The translations under genes and the position numbers were made by a program. The notes under the pieces are model-generated. The model ran no database searches. It saw only the letters and a program-made list of their open reading frames with translations, and was not told the origin of the DNA. From positions 310,001 to 374,000 of the forward strand of contig NZ_BBLU01000001.1 in NCBI RefSeq assembly GCF_000759715.1: a DNA stretch of 64,000 bases, written 5' to 3'. Of this stretch, positions 1-8,408 are shown in pieces; position 1 is the first letter of the stretch; every line of letters starts with the position of its first letter. The DNA is from Demequina mangrovi. Lineage in GTDB: Bacteria; Actinomycetota; Actinomycetes; Actinomycetales; Demequinaceae.

Positions 1-1
1 G

Positions 2-1198
2 GTCAAGCGCAAGACCACCACCTCCTCGACCATCACCCAGCGCTACCTGGTGGTGGCCTACCAGCAGAAGATGGACGCCCTCACGCGCCTCCTCGAGGTC
101 GAGAACTTCGAGGCGATGATCGTCTTCACCCGCACCAAGAACGACACGGAGACCGTGGCCGAGCGCCTCAGGGCGCGCGGCCTGGCAGCGGCGGCCATCA
201 GCGGCGACGTCGCGCAGGCCCAGCGCGAGCGGACCATCAAGCAGCTCAAGGACGGCAAGCTCGACATCCTGGTCGCCACCGACGTCGCGGCGCGCGGCCT
301 CGACGTCGAGCGGATCAGCCACGTGGTGAACTTCGACATCCCGATCGACACCGAGTCCTACGTCCACCGCGTGGGTCGCACCGGACGTGCGGGGCGCACC
401 GGCGACGCCATCAGCTTCATCACGCCTCGCGAGCGCCGCATGCTCACCGCGATCGAGAAGGCGACGCGACAGCCGCTCACGGAGATGCACTGGCCGTCCG
501 CCGACGAGGTCAACGCGACGCGCCTCGCGCGCTTCGACGACTCGATCACGGCCGCGCTCGAGCAGAGCGACCGGATCAGCCGCTTCCGCGACATCATCGG
601 CCACTACGTCGAGCACCACGACGTGCCCGAGGCCGACGTCGCCGCCGCGCTCGCGGTGGTCGCCCAGGGCGAGACCCCCCTGCTGCTCGACCCGGCCGAC
701 GAGCCCAAGCGCGCGACGTTCGCACCCGACCGGGGCGCGCGGGACCGCGGCAGGGACGATGCGCGGGGCGGGCGCGACGAGCGTCGCGGTCGCGCCCCCA
801 GCGAAGGCTTCACGACCTACCGCATCGAGGTGGGCAAGCGGCACAAGGTCGAGCCCCGGCAGATCGTGGGCGCGCTCGCGAACGAGGGCGGCCTCGCCCG
901 CGGCGACTTCGGCAAGATCACGATCATGCCCGAGTTCTCCCTGGTCGAGCTGCCGTCGACGCTCCCGCCCTCGGCGCTGAGCAGGCTCGGCGGGACGCGG
1001 ATCTCCGGGCGCCTCATCGACATCCGTCCGGACTCCGGCGGGCCGTCGCGCGGCGGTTCCCGGGGCGGATCCCGCGGCGGGCGCTACGACGGCGGTCGGG
1101 GCTCGCGCGACGATCGCGGTCCCCGAGATGACCGCGGCCCTCGTGACGACCGCCGCCAGCGGGACGACCGGGGTCCGCGCAAGCCTCGCTGGGACTGA
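2..1198 (+). CDS. DEAD-box ATP-dependent RNA helicase, C-terminal part (DeaD/CsdA-like), 5' truncated by window edge
   Basis: The reading frame is open from base 2, so the gene begins before the window; 398 residues are visible. The visible part starts in the linker before the second RecA-like domain and carries helicase motifs (VFTRTKNDTE, DVAARGLDV, YVHRVGRTGRAG). Residues around 260-330 match the DbpA/CsdA RNA-binding domain type (EVGKRHKVEPRQIVGAL). The tail is an Arg/Gly/Asp repeat (SRGG, DDRGPR units) of the kind found in RNA-annealing helicases. By family it unwinds RNA in ribosome assembly or cold adaptation. A GC-rich hairpin follows the stop. The exact paralogue cannot be named without the N-terminal DEAD domain. 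Confidence 0.93.
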   Translation, partial: VKRKTTTSSTITQRYLVVAYQQKMDALTRLLEVENFEAMIVFTRTKNDTETVAERLRARGLAAAAISGDVAQAQRERTIKQLKDGKLDILVATDVAARGLDVERISHVVNFDIPIDTESYVHRVGRTGRAGRTGDAISFITPRERRMLTAIEKATRQPLTEMHWPSADEVNATRLARFDDSITAALEQSDRISRFRDIIGHYVEHHDVPEADVAAALAVVAQGETPLLLDPADEPKRATFAPDRGARDRGRDDARGGRDERRGRAPSEGFTTYRIEVGKRHKVEPRQIVGALANEGGLARGDFGKITIMPEFSLVELPSTLPPSALSRLGGTRISGRLIDIRPDSGGPSRGGSRGGSRGGRYDGGRGSRDDRGPRDDRGPRDDRRQRDDRGPRKPRWD

Positions 1199-1207
1199 CC
1201 ACCGCTT

Positions 1208-1237
1208 CGGCGCCGCGGTCCTCGGGTCGCGGCGCCG
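1208..1237. terminator. Hairpin between convergent genes
   Basis: A 10-bp perfect stem (CGGCGCCGCG) with a 10-nt loop lies 10 bp after the helicase stop and just before the convergent hydrolase stop. There is no clear U tract. It could serve either strand. Confidence 0.5.
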
Positions 1238-1250
1238 TGCGCGTACGGCG

Positions 1251-2927
1251 TCAGTTCGCGACCGGCGAGAAGGTGTCGTAGGTCTCGATCACGGTGCGGA
1301 TGCGCGCGATCGCATCCTCGTCCAGGCCGGCGTCCCCCGTGACCTGGTGGAGCCCGTCGACCGCGAGGTTGCCGTACTTGTGGCCCGCGTCCTCCGGGAC
1401 CGCCGTCGAGAGGATGAGGTCGACGACGCCCTGGAAGGCCGTCACCGCGGGGATCCACACCATGTCCTTGCTCACGGACTCGGAGCGCTGATCCGGCTTG
1501 AGCCACTCGGGCTCGGACCAGATGACGCTGGGCCCGATGAAGACGATCGGGTCGTTGCCGTGCTGCAGGTACGCCACGCGCGTGTCCTGCCAGGTGGTGG
1601 TGAGCGCCTCGAGCCCGCCCCACTCGTCCGCCCAGCGCACGTGCAGACCCTGGTCGAAGACCGGCAGCGGGTAGGGACTGCCCTCGTCGCGCTCGTCCTG
1701 GAGCGTCGCCCAGATGGGCGTGAAGGAGGGCGTGCCGGCGAGCACCGCGCCCTGGGTCGAGTCGAGCAGGTCGAGCGCGTCGTCGTAGGCCGCCTGGATG
1801 CCGAAGCTGCCGAGGCTGAGGCCGTAGACCACCAGCTGGGGGCGGTCGTCGGCGGGGAGCGTCTCCCACCATGCGGTGACGGCGTCGACCAGCGCCGCCG
1901 TCCCGTCCTGCGACAGGTCGGGCGTGAGGATCGCCGATACCGGGCTGCCGGTCGCGCCGTACTGCATCGCGACGAGCGCGGTGTCGCCGGCGTGAAGGTA
2001 CTCGAAGCCGTCGATCGCTCCGGGGTCGAGCCAGCCCGAGCCGGTGGTCCCCGCGATCATCAGCACCGAGCGTTCTGCGGCTCCGGTGCGCTCGAGCTCC
2101 TGGACCGCGAGCTGCGCGCGCTCCTCGAAGCTTCCGGGCACATCGATCCCGAGGTAGACGCGGATGGGCTCCATCGCATCGGCACCTGTCACGGTCGCGA
2201 TCTGCGCGGCGTCGGGGCCTCCGCCGACGATCTTCGCGCCGGCCGCCCCTACCTGGTCCCACGCGATGAGGCTCTCGGCGCTGCCGGAGCGCAGCGGGCT
2301 GGTGGGCTGGGCGTAGTCGGGGTCGTACTGACGGTTCTTGCTGTTGGACGCGACGGTCAGCAGCAAGGAGAGGATCGACAGACCGATCGAGAAGACGGCG
2401 AGCATCGCGACGACGGTGCCCGCCACGGTCAGCGCGGACGAGGCGCGGGGCCGGGTCTCCTTCATCGGGATCCGCGGCGCGACGAGGCGGTGGAGGCTGC
2501 GGTAGCCGCGTGCGACGCCGTTGCCGATCGCGAAGGCCAGCCACGAGCCGAGCGCGAAGGCGACGGCGGCGACGAGCCAGTCGAAGCCGCTCGTGTCGGG
2601 CATGCCGACGGCGGCGCGCACGGAGTTCTGCCAGTCGAGCGCGAACGGCATGAGGGCCGCCGTCGCGGCGAAGCCGATGAGCACCACGATCCACGCAGGC
2701 GCCTCGGCCGCGTTGTGGGGAAGCCTTCCGCGCGACAGCCGCGCGACGGCGCGCCACACGAGCACGCCGACGCCGTAGCCGACCGCGAAGCCCAGACCCG
2801 AGACGAGGCCCTGCCCCCACGCGGGCCTCGGCAGCAGCGACGGCGTGAGCGACAGCGCCACGGCGATCAGGCCCACCGTGGCCCCGGCGATATCCAGCCG
2901 GGCCTTCATGCGTGACATCCCGATCAC
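1251..2927 (-). CDS. Membrane-anchored alpha/beta-hydrolase (Abhydrolase_9 family)
   Basis: 558 residues. About four transmembrane segments lie in residues 15-195, with the SLTPSLLPR motif typical of the Abhydrolase_9 N-terminal domain. The C-terminal half is an alpha/beta-hydrolase with nucleophile elbow YGLSLGS (Ser about 371). The substrate is unknown; the catalytic half is probably extracytoplasmic. The GTG start at 2927 is chosen because GGGAGG lies 7 nt upstream; ATG codons 3 and 6 residues further in are alternatives. A TAATGT -10-like hexamer at 2948-2953 (minus strand) forms a divergent promoter region with the SDR gene. The family assignment is firm, the function is not. Confidence 0.85.
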   Translation of the reverse strand: MIGMSRMKARLDIAGATVGLIAVALSLTPSLLPRPAWGQGLVSGLGFAVGYGVGVLVWRAVARLSRGRLPHNAAEAPAWIVVLIGFAATAALMPFALDWQNSVRAAVGMPDTSGFDWLVAAVAFALGSWLAFAIGNGVARGYRSLHRLVAPRIPMKETRPRASSALTVAGTVVAMLAVFSIGLSILSLLLTVASNSKNRQYDPDYAQPTSPLRSGSAESLIAWDQVGAAGAKIVGGGPDAAQIATVTGADAMEPIRVYLGIDVPGSFEERAQLAVQELERTGAAERSVLMIAGTTGSGWLDPGAIDGFEYLHAGDTALVAMQYGATGSPVSAILTPDLSQDGTAALVDAVTAWWETLPADDRPQLVVYGLSLGSFGIQAAYDDALDLLDSTQGAVLAGTPSFTPIWATLQDERDEGSPYPLPVFDQGLHVRWADEWGGLEALTTTWQDTRVAYLQHGNDPIVFIGPSVIWSEPEWLKPDQRSESVSKDMVWIPAVTAFQGVVDLILSTAVPEDAGHKYGNLAVDGLHQVTGDAGLDEDAIARIRTVIETYDTFSPVAN

Positions 2928-3013
2928 AGGCGTCCTCCCTCGTCACGGCCACATTAGCGGGCGAGGCGCTCCAGAGCAGCGCGTGCGCGGAGCGTCGTCG
3001 CGAGTGCGCTCCG

Positions 3014-3019
3014 TAGAAT
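3014..3019 (+). promoter_or_regulatory. Leaderless -10 element (TAGAAT)
   Basis: TAGAAT lies 7 nt before GTG 3027 and overlaps the upstream ATG at 3018, so the GTG is the likely true start. Confidence 0.6.
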
Positions 3020-3026
3020 GGAGCGA

Positions 3027-4547
3027 GTGTCCGCACCCGTCCCTCCCCTGGCCCGCCAGCACCGCATCGACCCCGACGAGCTCGAGATCACGCTCCGCGT
3101 GCTGGCCTCGCTCAGCGAGGTGGACGAGCAGGACCCGGACTTCCTTGCGGTGCGCAACGCGACCGCGAGCATGATCAAGTCCGTCAAGCGCAGCCGGCGC
3201 CGCGAGCGCCGCAACGCCATCAACGTCGCCGACTCCGCCATCGTGGCCGCGACGGCGACCGGCGCATCGGACCGGATCGACGATGAGACGCGCGGGCTGA
3301 CCCTGACGGCCCGCGCCGCCGCTCCCACCGTCGGCGACTACGTCAAGCCGCGCCCCTGCTACATCTGCAAGCAGAAGTACACGCAGGTCGACGCGTTCTA
3401 CCACCAGCTCTGCCCCGAGTGCGCGGAGACCGGGCACGCGAAGCGCCACGCCCGTACCGATCTGAGGGGCCGGCGCGCGCTGCTCACCGGCGGCCGCGCG
3501 AAGATCGGCATGCACATCGCGTTGCGGCTGCTGCGCGACGGCGCGGACCTCACCCTCACCACACGCTTCCCGCGCGACGCGGTGCGCCGCTTCGCCGGGA
3601 TGCACGATGCGGGCGACTGGCTCCACCGGCTCACCGTCGTCGGCATCGACTTGCGCGACCCGGCGCAGGTGGTCGCGCTCGCCGACTCCGTGGCGTCTCA
3701 CGGCCCGCTCGACATCCTCATCAACAACGCCGCGCAGACGGTGCGCCGCTCCCCTGGCGCATACGCGCCGCTGGTGGACGCCGAGGCGGTGCCGATCGAG
3801 CCGGGGCTGTGGCCGGAGGGTTCGGGTCCGAGCCTGCTCACGCTCGGCCGCACCCACGATGCGCACCCTGTGAGCATCGAGGCGTCCGCGACGGCTCACC
3901 CTCTGCTCGCCTCAGCCCACGCGGCCGAGACGGGCATGCGCGAGGCTCAGCGGCTCACCGAGCTGGCGCTCGCGCCGGGATCCTCGTCGCTCGAGCGGTT
4001 GGCCGACGGCTCGGCGATCGACGCCGGCGGGCTGGTCCCGGACCTGCACGACACCAACTCGTGGGTGCAGGCGGTGGGCGAGGTGAGCCCGTTGGAGCTG
4101 CTCGAGGTGCAGCTGTGCAACTCGACGGCGCCGTTCATCCTCATCAACCGCCTGCGCCCGTCGCTCGCGGCGGCGGCCGCCGCATCGTCCACCGGCCGTG
4201 CGTACGTGGTGAACGTCTCCGCGATGGAGGGCGTGTTCGAGCGCGGCTACAAGGGGCCCGGGCACCCGCACACGAACATGGCGAAGGCGGCGCTCAACAT
4301 GCTCACCCGCACGAGCGCACGCGAGATGTTCGAGTCCGACCAGATCCTCATGACCAGCGTCGACACCGGCTGGATCACCGACGAGCGCCCGCACCCCACC
4401 AAGGTCCGTCTCGCCGAGGAGGGATTCCACGCGCCGCTCGACCTGGTCGACGGCGCCGCGCGCGTCTACGACCCGGTGGTGCGCGGCGAGGCGGGCGAGG
4501 ACCTGTTCGGCGTGTTCCTCAAGGACTACGCGCCGTCGAAGTGGTGA
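3027..4547 (+). CDS. Zinc-ribbon-containing SDR family protein with no catalytic Tyr
   Basis: 506 residues from GTG 3027. Residues 1-100 are a charged helical region. A zinc-binding CYICK...CPEC module follows at about 110-130. A Rossmann SDR domain begins with TGGRAKIG and includes LINNAAQ, the SDR NNAG-like motif. The usual YxxxK active site reads HPHTNMAKAA, so Lys is present but the Tyr position is Thr. My recollection is that this substitution is shared by a distinct SDR subfamily with the same zinc module, so it is unlikely to be an error. Substrate and reaction are unknown. The gene ends 4 bp before the small SH3-like gene and probably forms an operon with it. Confidence 0.85.
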   Translation: MSAPVPPLARQHRIDPDELEITLRVLASLSEVDEQDPDFLAVRNATASMIKSVKRSRRRERRNAINVADSAIVAATATGASDRIDDETRGLTLTARAAAPTVGDYVKPRPCYICKQKYTQVDAFYHQLCPECAETGHAKRHARTDLRGRRALLTGGRAKIGMHIALRLLRDGADLTLTTRFPRDAVRRFAGMHDAGDWLHRLTVVGIDLRDPAQVVALADSVASHGPLDILINNAAQTVRRSPGAYAPLVDAEAVPIEPGLWPEGSGPSLLTLGRTHDAHPVSIEASATAHPLLASAHAAETGMREAQRLTELALAPGSSSLERLADGSAIDAGGLVPDLHDTNSWVQAVGEVSPLELLEVQLCNSTAPFILINRLRPSLAAAAAASSTGRAYVVNVSAMEGVFERGYKGPGHPHTNMAKAALNMLTRTSAREMFESDQILMTSVDTGWITDERPHPTKVRLAEEGFHAPLDLVDGAARVYDPVVRGEAGEDLFGVFLKDYAPSKW

Positions 4548-4551
4548 GGGC

Positions 4552-4767
4552 ATGATCAGGCTTCCTGCCCCCGGCCGCCGCGTCGTGGTGCGTTACCTGC
4601 TGCCCGACGGCCGTGCGACCGATGCGCTGGGCGAGCTCCTGAGCGTCTCGCCGGACGAGGTCGTGGTGGACGGCAAGCGCGGGGTCGAACGCATCGCCGT
4701 CGACGCCATCGTCGCCGCGAAGGAGGTGCCGCCGCCTGCCGCGCCTCGTCAGCCCCGGTCGCGCTGA
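4552..4767 (+). CDS. Small SH3-like domain protein (Rv0428c N-terminal domain type)
   Basis: 71 residues. The pattern GRRVVVRYLLPDGRATDALG followed by beta-rich sequence resembles the N-terminal SH3-like domain that precedes a GNAT acetyltransferase in actinobacterial Rv0428c-type proteins. Here the acetyltransferase domain is absent and the protein ends in a Pro/Arg-rich tail. It may be a free-standing adaptor or a remnant. ATG 4552 lies 4 bp after the SDR stop, with GTGAGGG before it, so it is probably translated by coupling. Confidence 0.7.
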   Translation: MIRLPAPGRRVVVRYLLPDGRATDALGELLSVSPDEVVVDGKRGVERIAVDAIVAAKEVPPPAAPRQPRSR

Positions 4768-4852
4768 CGGCGTGGGCGGCACGGCCGAAGACGCCGACGT
4801 TCTCGACACGGCCCCCGGCATCACGGAGCCGGTTGCTCCGGCACTGGTGTGG

Positions 4853-4858
4853 CACAGT
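4853..4858 (+). promoter_or_regulatory. Possible leaderless -10 element (CACAGT)
   Basis: CACAGT sits 6 nt before GTG 4865 where no Shine-Dalgarno is visible. It matches the xANNNT pattern seen before many genes in this window. Confidence 0.35.
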
Positions 4859-4864
4859 GACCAC

Positions 4865-5818
4865 GTGAATGAATCCTCCCTGGTTCCGCACGCAGAAGCC
4901 GTCCGCGCCGCTGCCGAGGACCGTACGCATCGGAGGCGCCTTGCCGTCCAGCTCGAGACCACCGCGGCGCTCGTGGCGACCCGGCGGGACGAGCTGGCCG
5001 AGCTGGAGCGGGTGCTGGCGGTGGAGCGGTCGGATGTCCGCCGGCTCGAGGAGCTCTCGCCTACGAGGATCTGGGCGACGCTGCGCGGAGACGCGGCCGA
5101 TCGCTTGGCCGTTGAACGCGCCGAGGCAGACGCTGCCGCGCTCGCGGTCGCCGGCGCGCAAGCGCGCCTCGGCCGCGCCGTCGCCGAGGACTCGCGGCTT
5201 CGCCGGGAGCACGACGCCCTCCGTGGGGCGGACCGCGCGTACACCGACGCGCTCGTCCGCTATGAGGAAGCCATCGTCGCGGCCGGTGGCCAGGACGCCG
5301 CAGCGCTGACAGCGCTGGCGGAGCGGCTGGGCGTGGCCGAGGCCCGGCAACGCGAGATCGCGGAGGCTGTCGACGCGCTGCATGCCACCAGAGCCGCGCT
5401 CGACGCGGCTCTCGCGGAGCTCGACAGCGCGGGCGGCTGGTCCACGTACGACACATTCTTCGGGGGCGGCTTCGTCACCGACATGATCAAGCACTCGAGG
5501 ATCGACGGGGCCACCGAGGCGTTCAGAGAGGTCAACCGGGCGCTCGAGCGGCTCTCCGTCGAGCTCGCCGACATCGGTGGCTCGACCATCGACGGTGTTG
5601 ACATCTCGCAGCTGCTCACGGTCTTCGACGTGGTGTTCGACAATATCGTCAGCGACTGGATGGTGAAGGAACGCATCTCCGAAGCCCAGACGCGCGCCAA
5701 GGGCCTCCGTCGGCGCCTCTCGCAGCTCGCCGATGAGCTTGGAGCCGACGCTGCGAAGATCGCGGCTCGCGTCACCGAGCTGCAGCGGCAGCGCGAGGCG
5801 ATCCTCACCACGATCTGA
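4865..5818 (+). CDS. Coiled-coil protein of unknown function
   Basis: 317 residues from GTG 4865; an upstream in-frame GTG at 4772 would add 31 residues that look non-coding. The protein is mostly long Ala/Arg/Glu helices with heptad-like spacing at residues 20-190 and 250-317. A distinctive central segment at about 197-225, WSTYDTFFGGGFVTDMIKHS, looks like a conserved motif of an unnamed bacterial family. There are no transmembrane segments and no signal peptide. I do not recognise a function. Its own possible leaderless promoter suggests separate transcription from the upstream genes. Confidence 0.75.
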   Translation: MNESSLVPHAEAVRAAAEDRTHRRRLAVQLETTAALVATRRDELAELERVLAVERSDVRRLEELSPTRIWATLRGDAADRLAVERAEADAAALAVAGAQARLGRAVAEDSRLRREHDALRGADRAYTDALVRYEEAIVAAGGQDAAALTALAERLGVAEARQREIAEAVDALHATRAALDAALAELDSAGGWSTYDTFFGGGFVTDMIKHSRIDGATEAFREVNRALERLSVELADIGGSTIDGVDISQLLTVFDVVFDNIVSDWMVKERISEAQTRAKGLRRRLSQLADELGADAAKIAARVTELQRQREAILTTI

Positions 5819-5877
5819 ACCACCGGCCGACTCGCTCGACCTCCCGTGCGCCTTCCCGGTATCCGACGGCGCGAAGG

Positions 5878-6924
5878 TCAGTATCTGCCGCTGTCCAGGA
5901 CCCTCTGCGCCTCGCGCCCGGCGGCATCGTTGCGAATGCCCGCGCGTGAACCGCGCAGCTTGGCAGCGATGTGCTCCGCGATCGTGACCGGCTCGAACAG
6001 AGCGGGGTGGTGCTCGTCGACGCACGAGGGAAGCGTGGTGATCACCGTGTCGACGTTGCCGTCGTGGAAGAACGCGACGCTGCGCCGACGCTCGATCGTT
6101 CCGTCGATGACGGGGGGCTTGACGCGGTGAAGCGTCGACATCCACCGCTCATTGGTGAGGTGCGCCGTGATGTCGCCGAGGTTGATGAGCAGCGCCCCGT
6201 CGGCGGGGTGGACATCGTTCCACGATCCGTCGGAGCCGAGCACCTGGAGCCCTCGCACCTGGTCCGCCCAGAGGACGGTGACGATGCCGAAGTCCGTGTG
6301 CTCGCTCATGCCGATGAGGTCGCCGTCGAGAGACACCTCGGTACCCGGCGGAAGCGCGTAGTTGTTCATGCGCATGACATCGAGAGAATGGTCGGTGCGG
6401 CTGGGGAAGAAGTCGTCGTCGAGCCCCAGCGCATCGGCGAAGATGCGCGTCATGGTGCGGGCCACCCGGGCGGCCTCGGCGAAGTAGCCCTGTACTTGAG
6501 GCTCGAACCCTTCGACGGCGGGCCAGACGTTCTCGGCGTAGTCGGGCTGAGGAAGGTCGGTCACGTGCGGATAGGCCGCCGACGAGGCGCCGACGTTGAA
6601 CGCCTCGAAGAAGTCGTTCATGCGCGTCGCCGACTCCACCCCGAGCGACAGCGACAGCGACTCCGATTTCGGTGGGCTGTAACCGCGGTTGACCTGTGGG
6701 GGCGTGCGGTACCCCTTCTTGGTGTCGAGGTCGAGAGCGAAGAACCGGTCGAGCGCATCGGTCAGCCCGTCGATCACCGTGTCCGGGATGCCGTGACCGA
6801 TGACCTGGATGAATCCGACCGCACGGCAGGCCTCGTCGATCTGCCGTGCGACCTCCTCTCGGTCCGCGGCGGCACCGTCGGCGACGTACGGCGCGATGTC
6901 GACCGTGGGGACATGGAACGTCAT
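5878..6924 (-). CDS. 2-oxoglutarate/Fe(II) oxygenase, isopenicillin N synthase-like
   Basis: 348 residues. It has the full IPNS-type layout: N-terminal DIOX_N segment (VDIAPYVADG, CRAVGFIQVIGHGIP), then the jelly roll with iron ligands in SEHTDFG (HxD) and TLHRV (distal His), and the RRRSVAFF segment carrying the Arg-x-Ser that binds 2-oxoglutarate. By family it oxidises a small molecule using O2 and 2-oxoglutarate; the substrate is unknown. ATG 6924 is chosen because a GAGAGG ribosome site lies about 8 nt upstream and homology begins there. It is convergent with the coiled-coil gene and divergent from the methyltransferase, with no biosynthetic cluster around it. Confidence 0.9.
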   Translation of the reverse strand: MTFHVPTVDIAPYVADGAAADREEVARQIDEACRAVGFIQVIGHGIPDTVIDGLTDALDRFFALDLDTKKGYRTPPQVNRGYSPPKSESLSLSLGVESATRMNDFFEAFNVGASSAAYPHVTDLPQPDYAENVWPAVEGFEPQVQGYFAEAARVARTMTRIFADALGLDDDFFPSRTDHSLDVMRMNNYALPPGTEVSLDGDLIGMSEHTDFGIVTVLWADQVRGLQVLGSDGSWNDVHPADGALLINLGDITAHLTNERWMSTLHRVKPPVIDGTIERRRSVAFFHDGNVDTVITTLPSCVDEHHPALFEPVTIAEHIAAKLRGSRAGIRNDAAGREAQRVLDSGRY

Positions 6925-7085
6925 GGCGAGCACCTCTCGGAAGGCGGACCGGGTCGACGCCAGGCTATGCCGACGGTGTTTCGCCGGCGTGTCCACGGCA
7001 CGTGGCAGTGGCGACGGTGGCCGGCAGGCCTGCACCGCGGGGCTTCCGCGCCGCATCGCCGAGAACTCCCCCGGCCACCCGCGGC

Positions 7086-7091
7086 TAGGCT
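7086..7091 (+). promoter_or_regulatory. -10 element (TAGGCT) upstream of the methyltransferase region
   Basis: TAGGCT is a good actinobacterial -10. It lies 6 nt before GTG 7098, the start of a short ORF that overlaps the methyltransferase start. Confidence 0.5.
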
Positions 7092-7097
7092 CTCATG

Positions 7098-7199
7098 GTG
7101 ATCGGTACCCACCCGCGCATCGTCGCCACCCGCGTCCGCGCCTACCCCCTCCCCTGCGCCGGCGCGGCTCGGGACGTCGACGGCGATGTGACGTGGTGA
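7098..7199 (+). CDS. Possible 33-residue leader peptide coupled to the methyltransferase
   Basis: From GTG 7098 (or ATG 7095) an ORF runs to TGA at 7197-7199, overlapping the GTG start of the methyltransferase in a GTGA arrangement. It directly follows a TAGGCT promoter hexamer at leaderless spacing. The peptide (VIGTHPRIVATRVRAYP...) is Arg-rich. It may serve only to bring ribosomes to the next start, or be chance. Confidence 0.3.
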   Translation: MIGTHPRIVATRVRAYPLPCAGAARDVDGDVTW

Positions 7200-8314
7200 G
7201 CGAGCTCTTCGACGCGCTGCGGCGCTGGCCCGACGTCGAGGCGCCCGGACTTGTCGCCGTCGACGCGGCGGATCGGTTGATCCTCGACGAATCCGCTGAG
7301 CTGCGCGCGGCTGCGGGGCCAGGCGACATCGTGGTGATCAACGACGCCTACGGCGCGCTCACCCTCGGGGCTGCGGACGACGGTGCGACCGGCATCCGTG
7401 CGCATCTCGACGCGATCACCGGTGAGCATGCGCTCGAGGCCAATGCTTCGCGCGCAGGGCTCACCGGCCGCTTTCGCTCACTTCCCTTCGACGCTGAACT
7501 GGTCAGCGGTGCGCGCGTGGTGTTGCTGCGCCTGCCCCGCACCCTCGACGCGCTGCGCGACATCGCCGGCCTCATCGCCGCGCACGCCGATCCCGGCGTG
7601 GTGGTGATCGCGGGCGGGAGGCTCAAGCACATGTCGGTGTCGATGAACGCCGTGCTGAGCGACAACTTCGGGCAGCTGGACGTCAGCCATGCCCGGCAGA
7701 AGTCGCGGGTTCTCATCGCACGCGGGCCGCGGGACGGCCGCGATCCCACCCCTGCCGCTGCGCGGGTCGCGGGCCTCGAGGTGCGGGCGTACGGCGGAGC
7801 CTTCGCGGGCGCGCGGCTCGACATCGGCACGCGCCTGCTCCTGGAGAACCTCCCTGATGCTCCGGTCGGCGGGACAGCGAGCGATCCCTTGATCGATCTG
7901 GCCTGCGGCACGGGGATCATCGGTGCCTGGATGGCGACGAAGTGCACCGGCGCGCATGTGTACGCGTGCGATCAGTCGGCCATCGCCGTCGCATCCGCAC
8001 AAGCGACGATGCTCGCCAACGGTATTGAGGACCGCGTTGAGGTGGCGCGCGACGACATGCTGAGCACGAGGGCTTCCGGCAGCGCCTCGCTCATCACGTT
8101 GAACCCGCCGTTCCACTCGGCCGCCGCCGTGACCGACCTCATCGCGCCCCGCATGTTCTCCGACGTGGCCAGGGTCCTGCGCCCCGGAGGCCAACTGTGG
8201 TGCGTGTGGAACTCCGGCCTCAAGTATCGGCCGCTGCTCGAGCGCACGATCGGCCCCACCCGGCAGGTCGCGCGCAACGCCAAGTTCACCGTCACGGTGT
8301 CGACGCGTCGTTGA
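7196..8314 (+). CDS. RlmG/RsmC-like class I methyltransferase
   Basis: 372 residues from GTG 7196 (GTG 7193 is also possible). The C-terminal half has the SAM-binding motif DLACGTGIIG (about 233) and the NPPFH motif (about 303) that marks RsmC/RlmG guanine-N2 methyltransferases. The N-terminal half is the inactive pseudo-methyltransferase domain of the two-domain enzymes (VVINDAYGALTLG), and the length matches E. coli RlmG (about 378). The likely role is 23S or 16S rRNA guanine methylation; the target base is not resolved here. Confidence 0.85.
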   Translation: MSELFDALRRWPDVEAPGLVAVDAADRLILDESAELRAAAGPGDIVVINDAYGALTLGAADDGATGIRAHLDAITGEHALEANASRAGLTGRFRSLPFDAELVSGARVVLLRLPRTLDALRDIAGLIAAHADPGVVVIAGGRLKHMSVSMNAVLSDNFGQLDVSHARQKSRVLIARGPRDGRDPTPAAARVAGLEVRAYGGAFAGARLDIGTRLLLENLPDAPVGGTASDPLIDLACGTGIIGAWMATKCTGAHVYACDQSAIAVASAQATMLANGIEDRVEVARDDMLSTRASGSASLITLNPPFHSAAAVTDLIAPRMFSDVARVLRPGGQLWCVWNSGLKYRPLLERTIGPTRQVARNAKFTVTVSTRR

Positions 8315-8408
8315 GAGATACCCGACCGAGCGCTCGTGGGTGGCGGCGGAAACCCGCGTGATAGCGCCGCGTCGGTTCGGTGACCCTCGCGGGGGCCACG
8401 GCTCGGGC

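Noticed and set aside
1030-1190. Short repeated units that might be a CRISPR or tandem repeat
   Set aside because: The repeats encode the Arg/Gly/Asp tail of the RNA helicase in frame and have no spacer structure.
1128-2915. Long plus-strand ORF opposite the membrane hydrolase, and similar antisense ORFs such as 46731-50054 and 55595-59758
   Set aside because: They are Arg/Ala/Gly/Asp-rich, lack any domain, and lie exactly opposite well-supported genes. Long antisense frames are expected at this G+C content.
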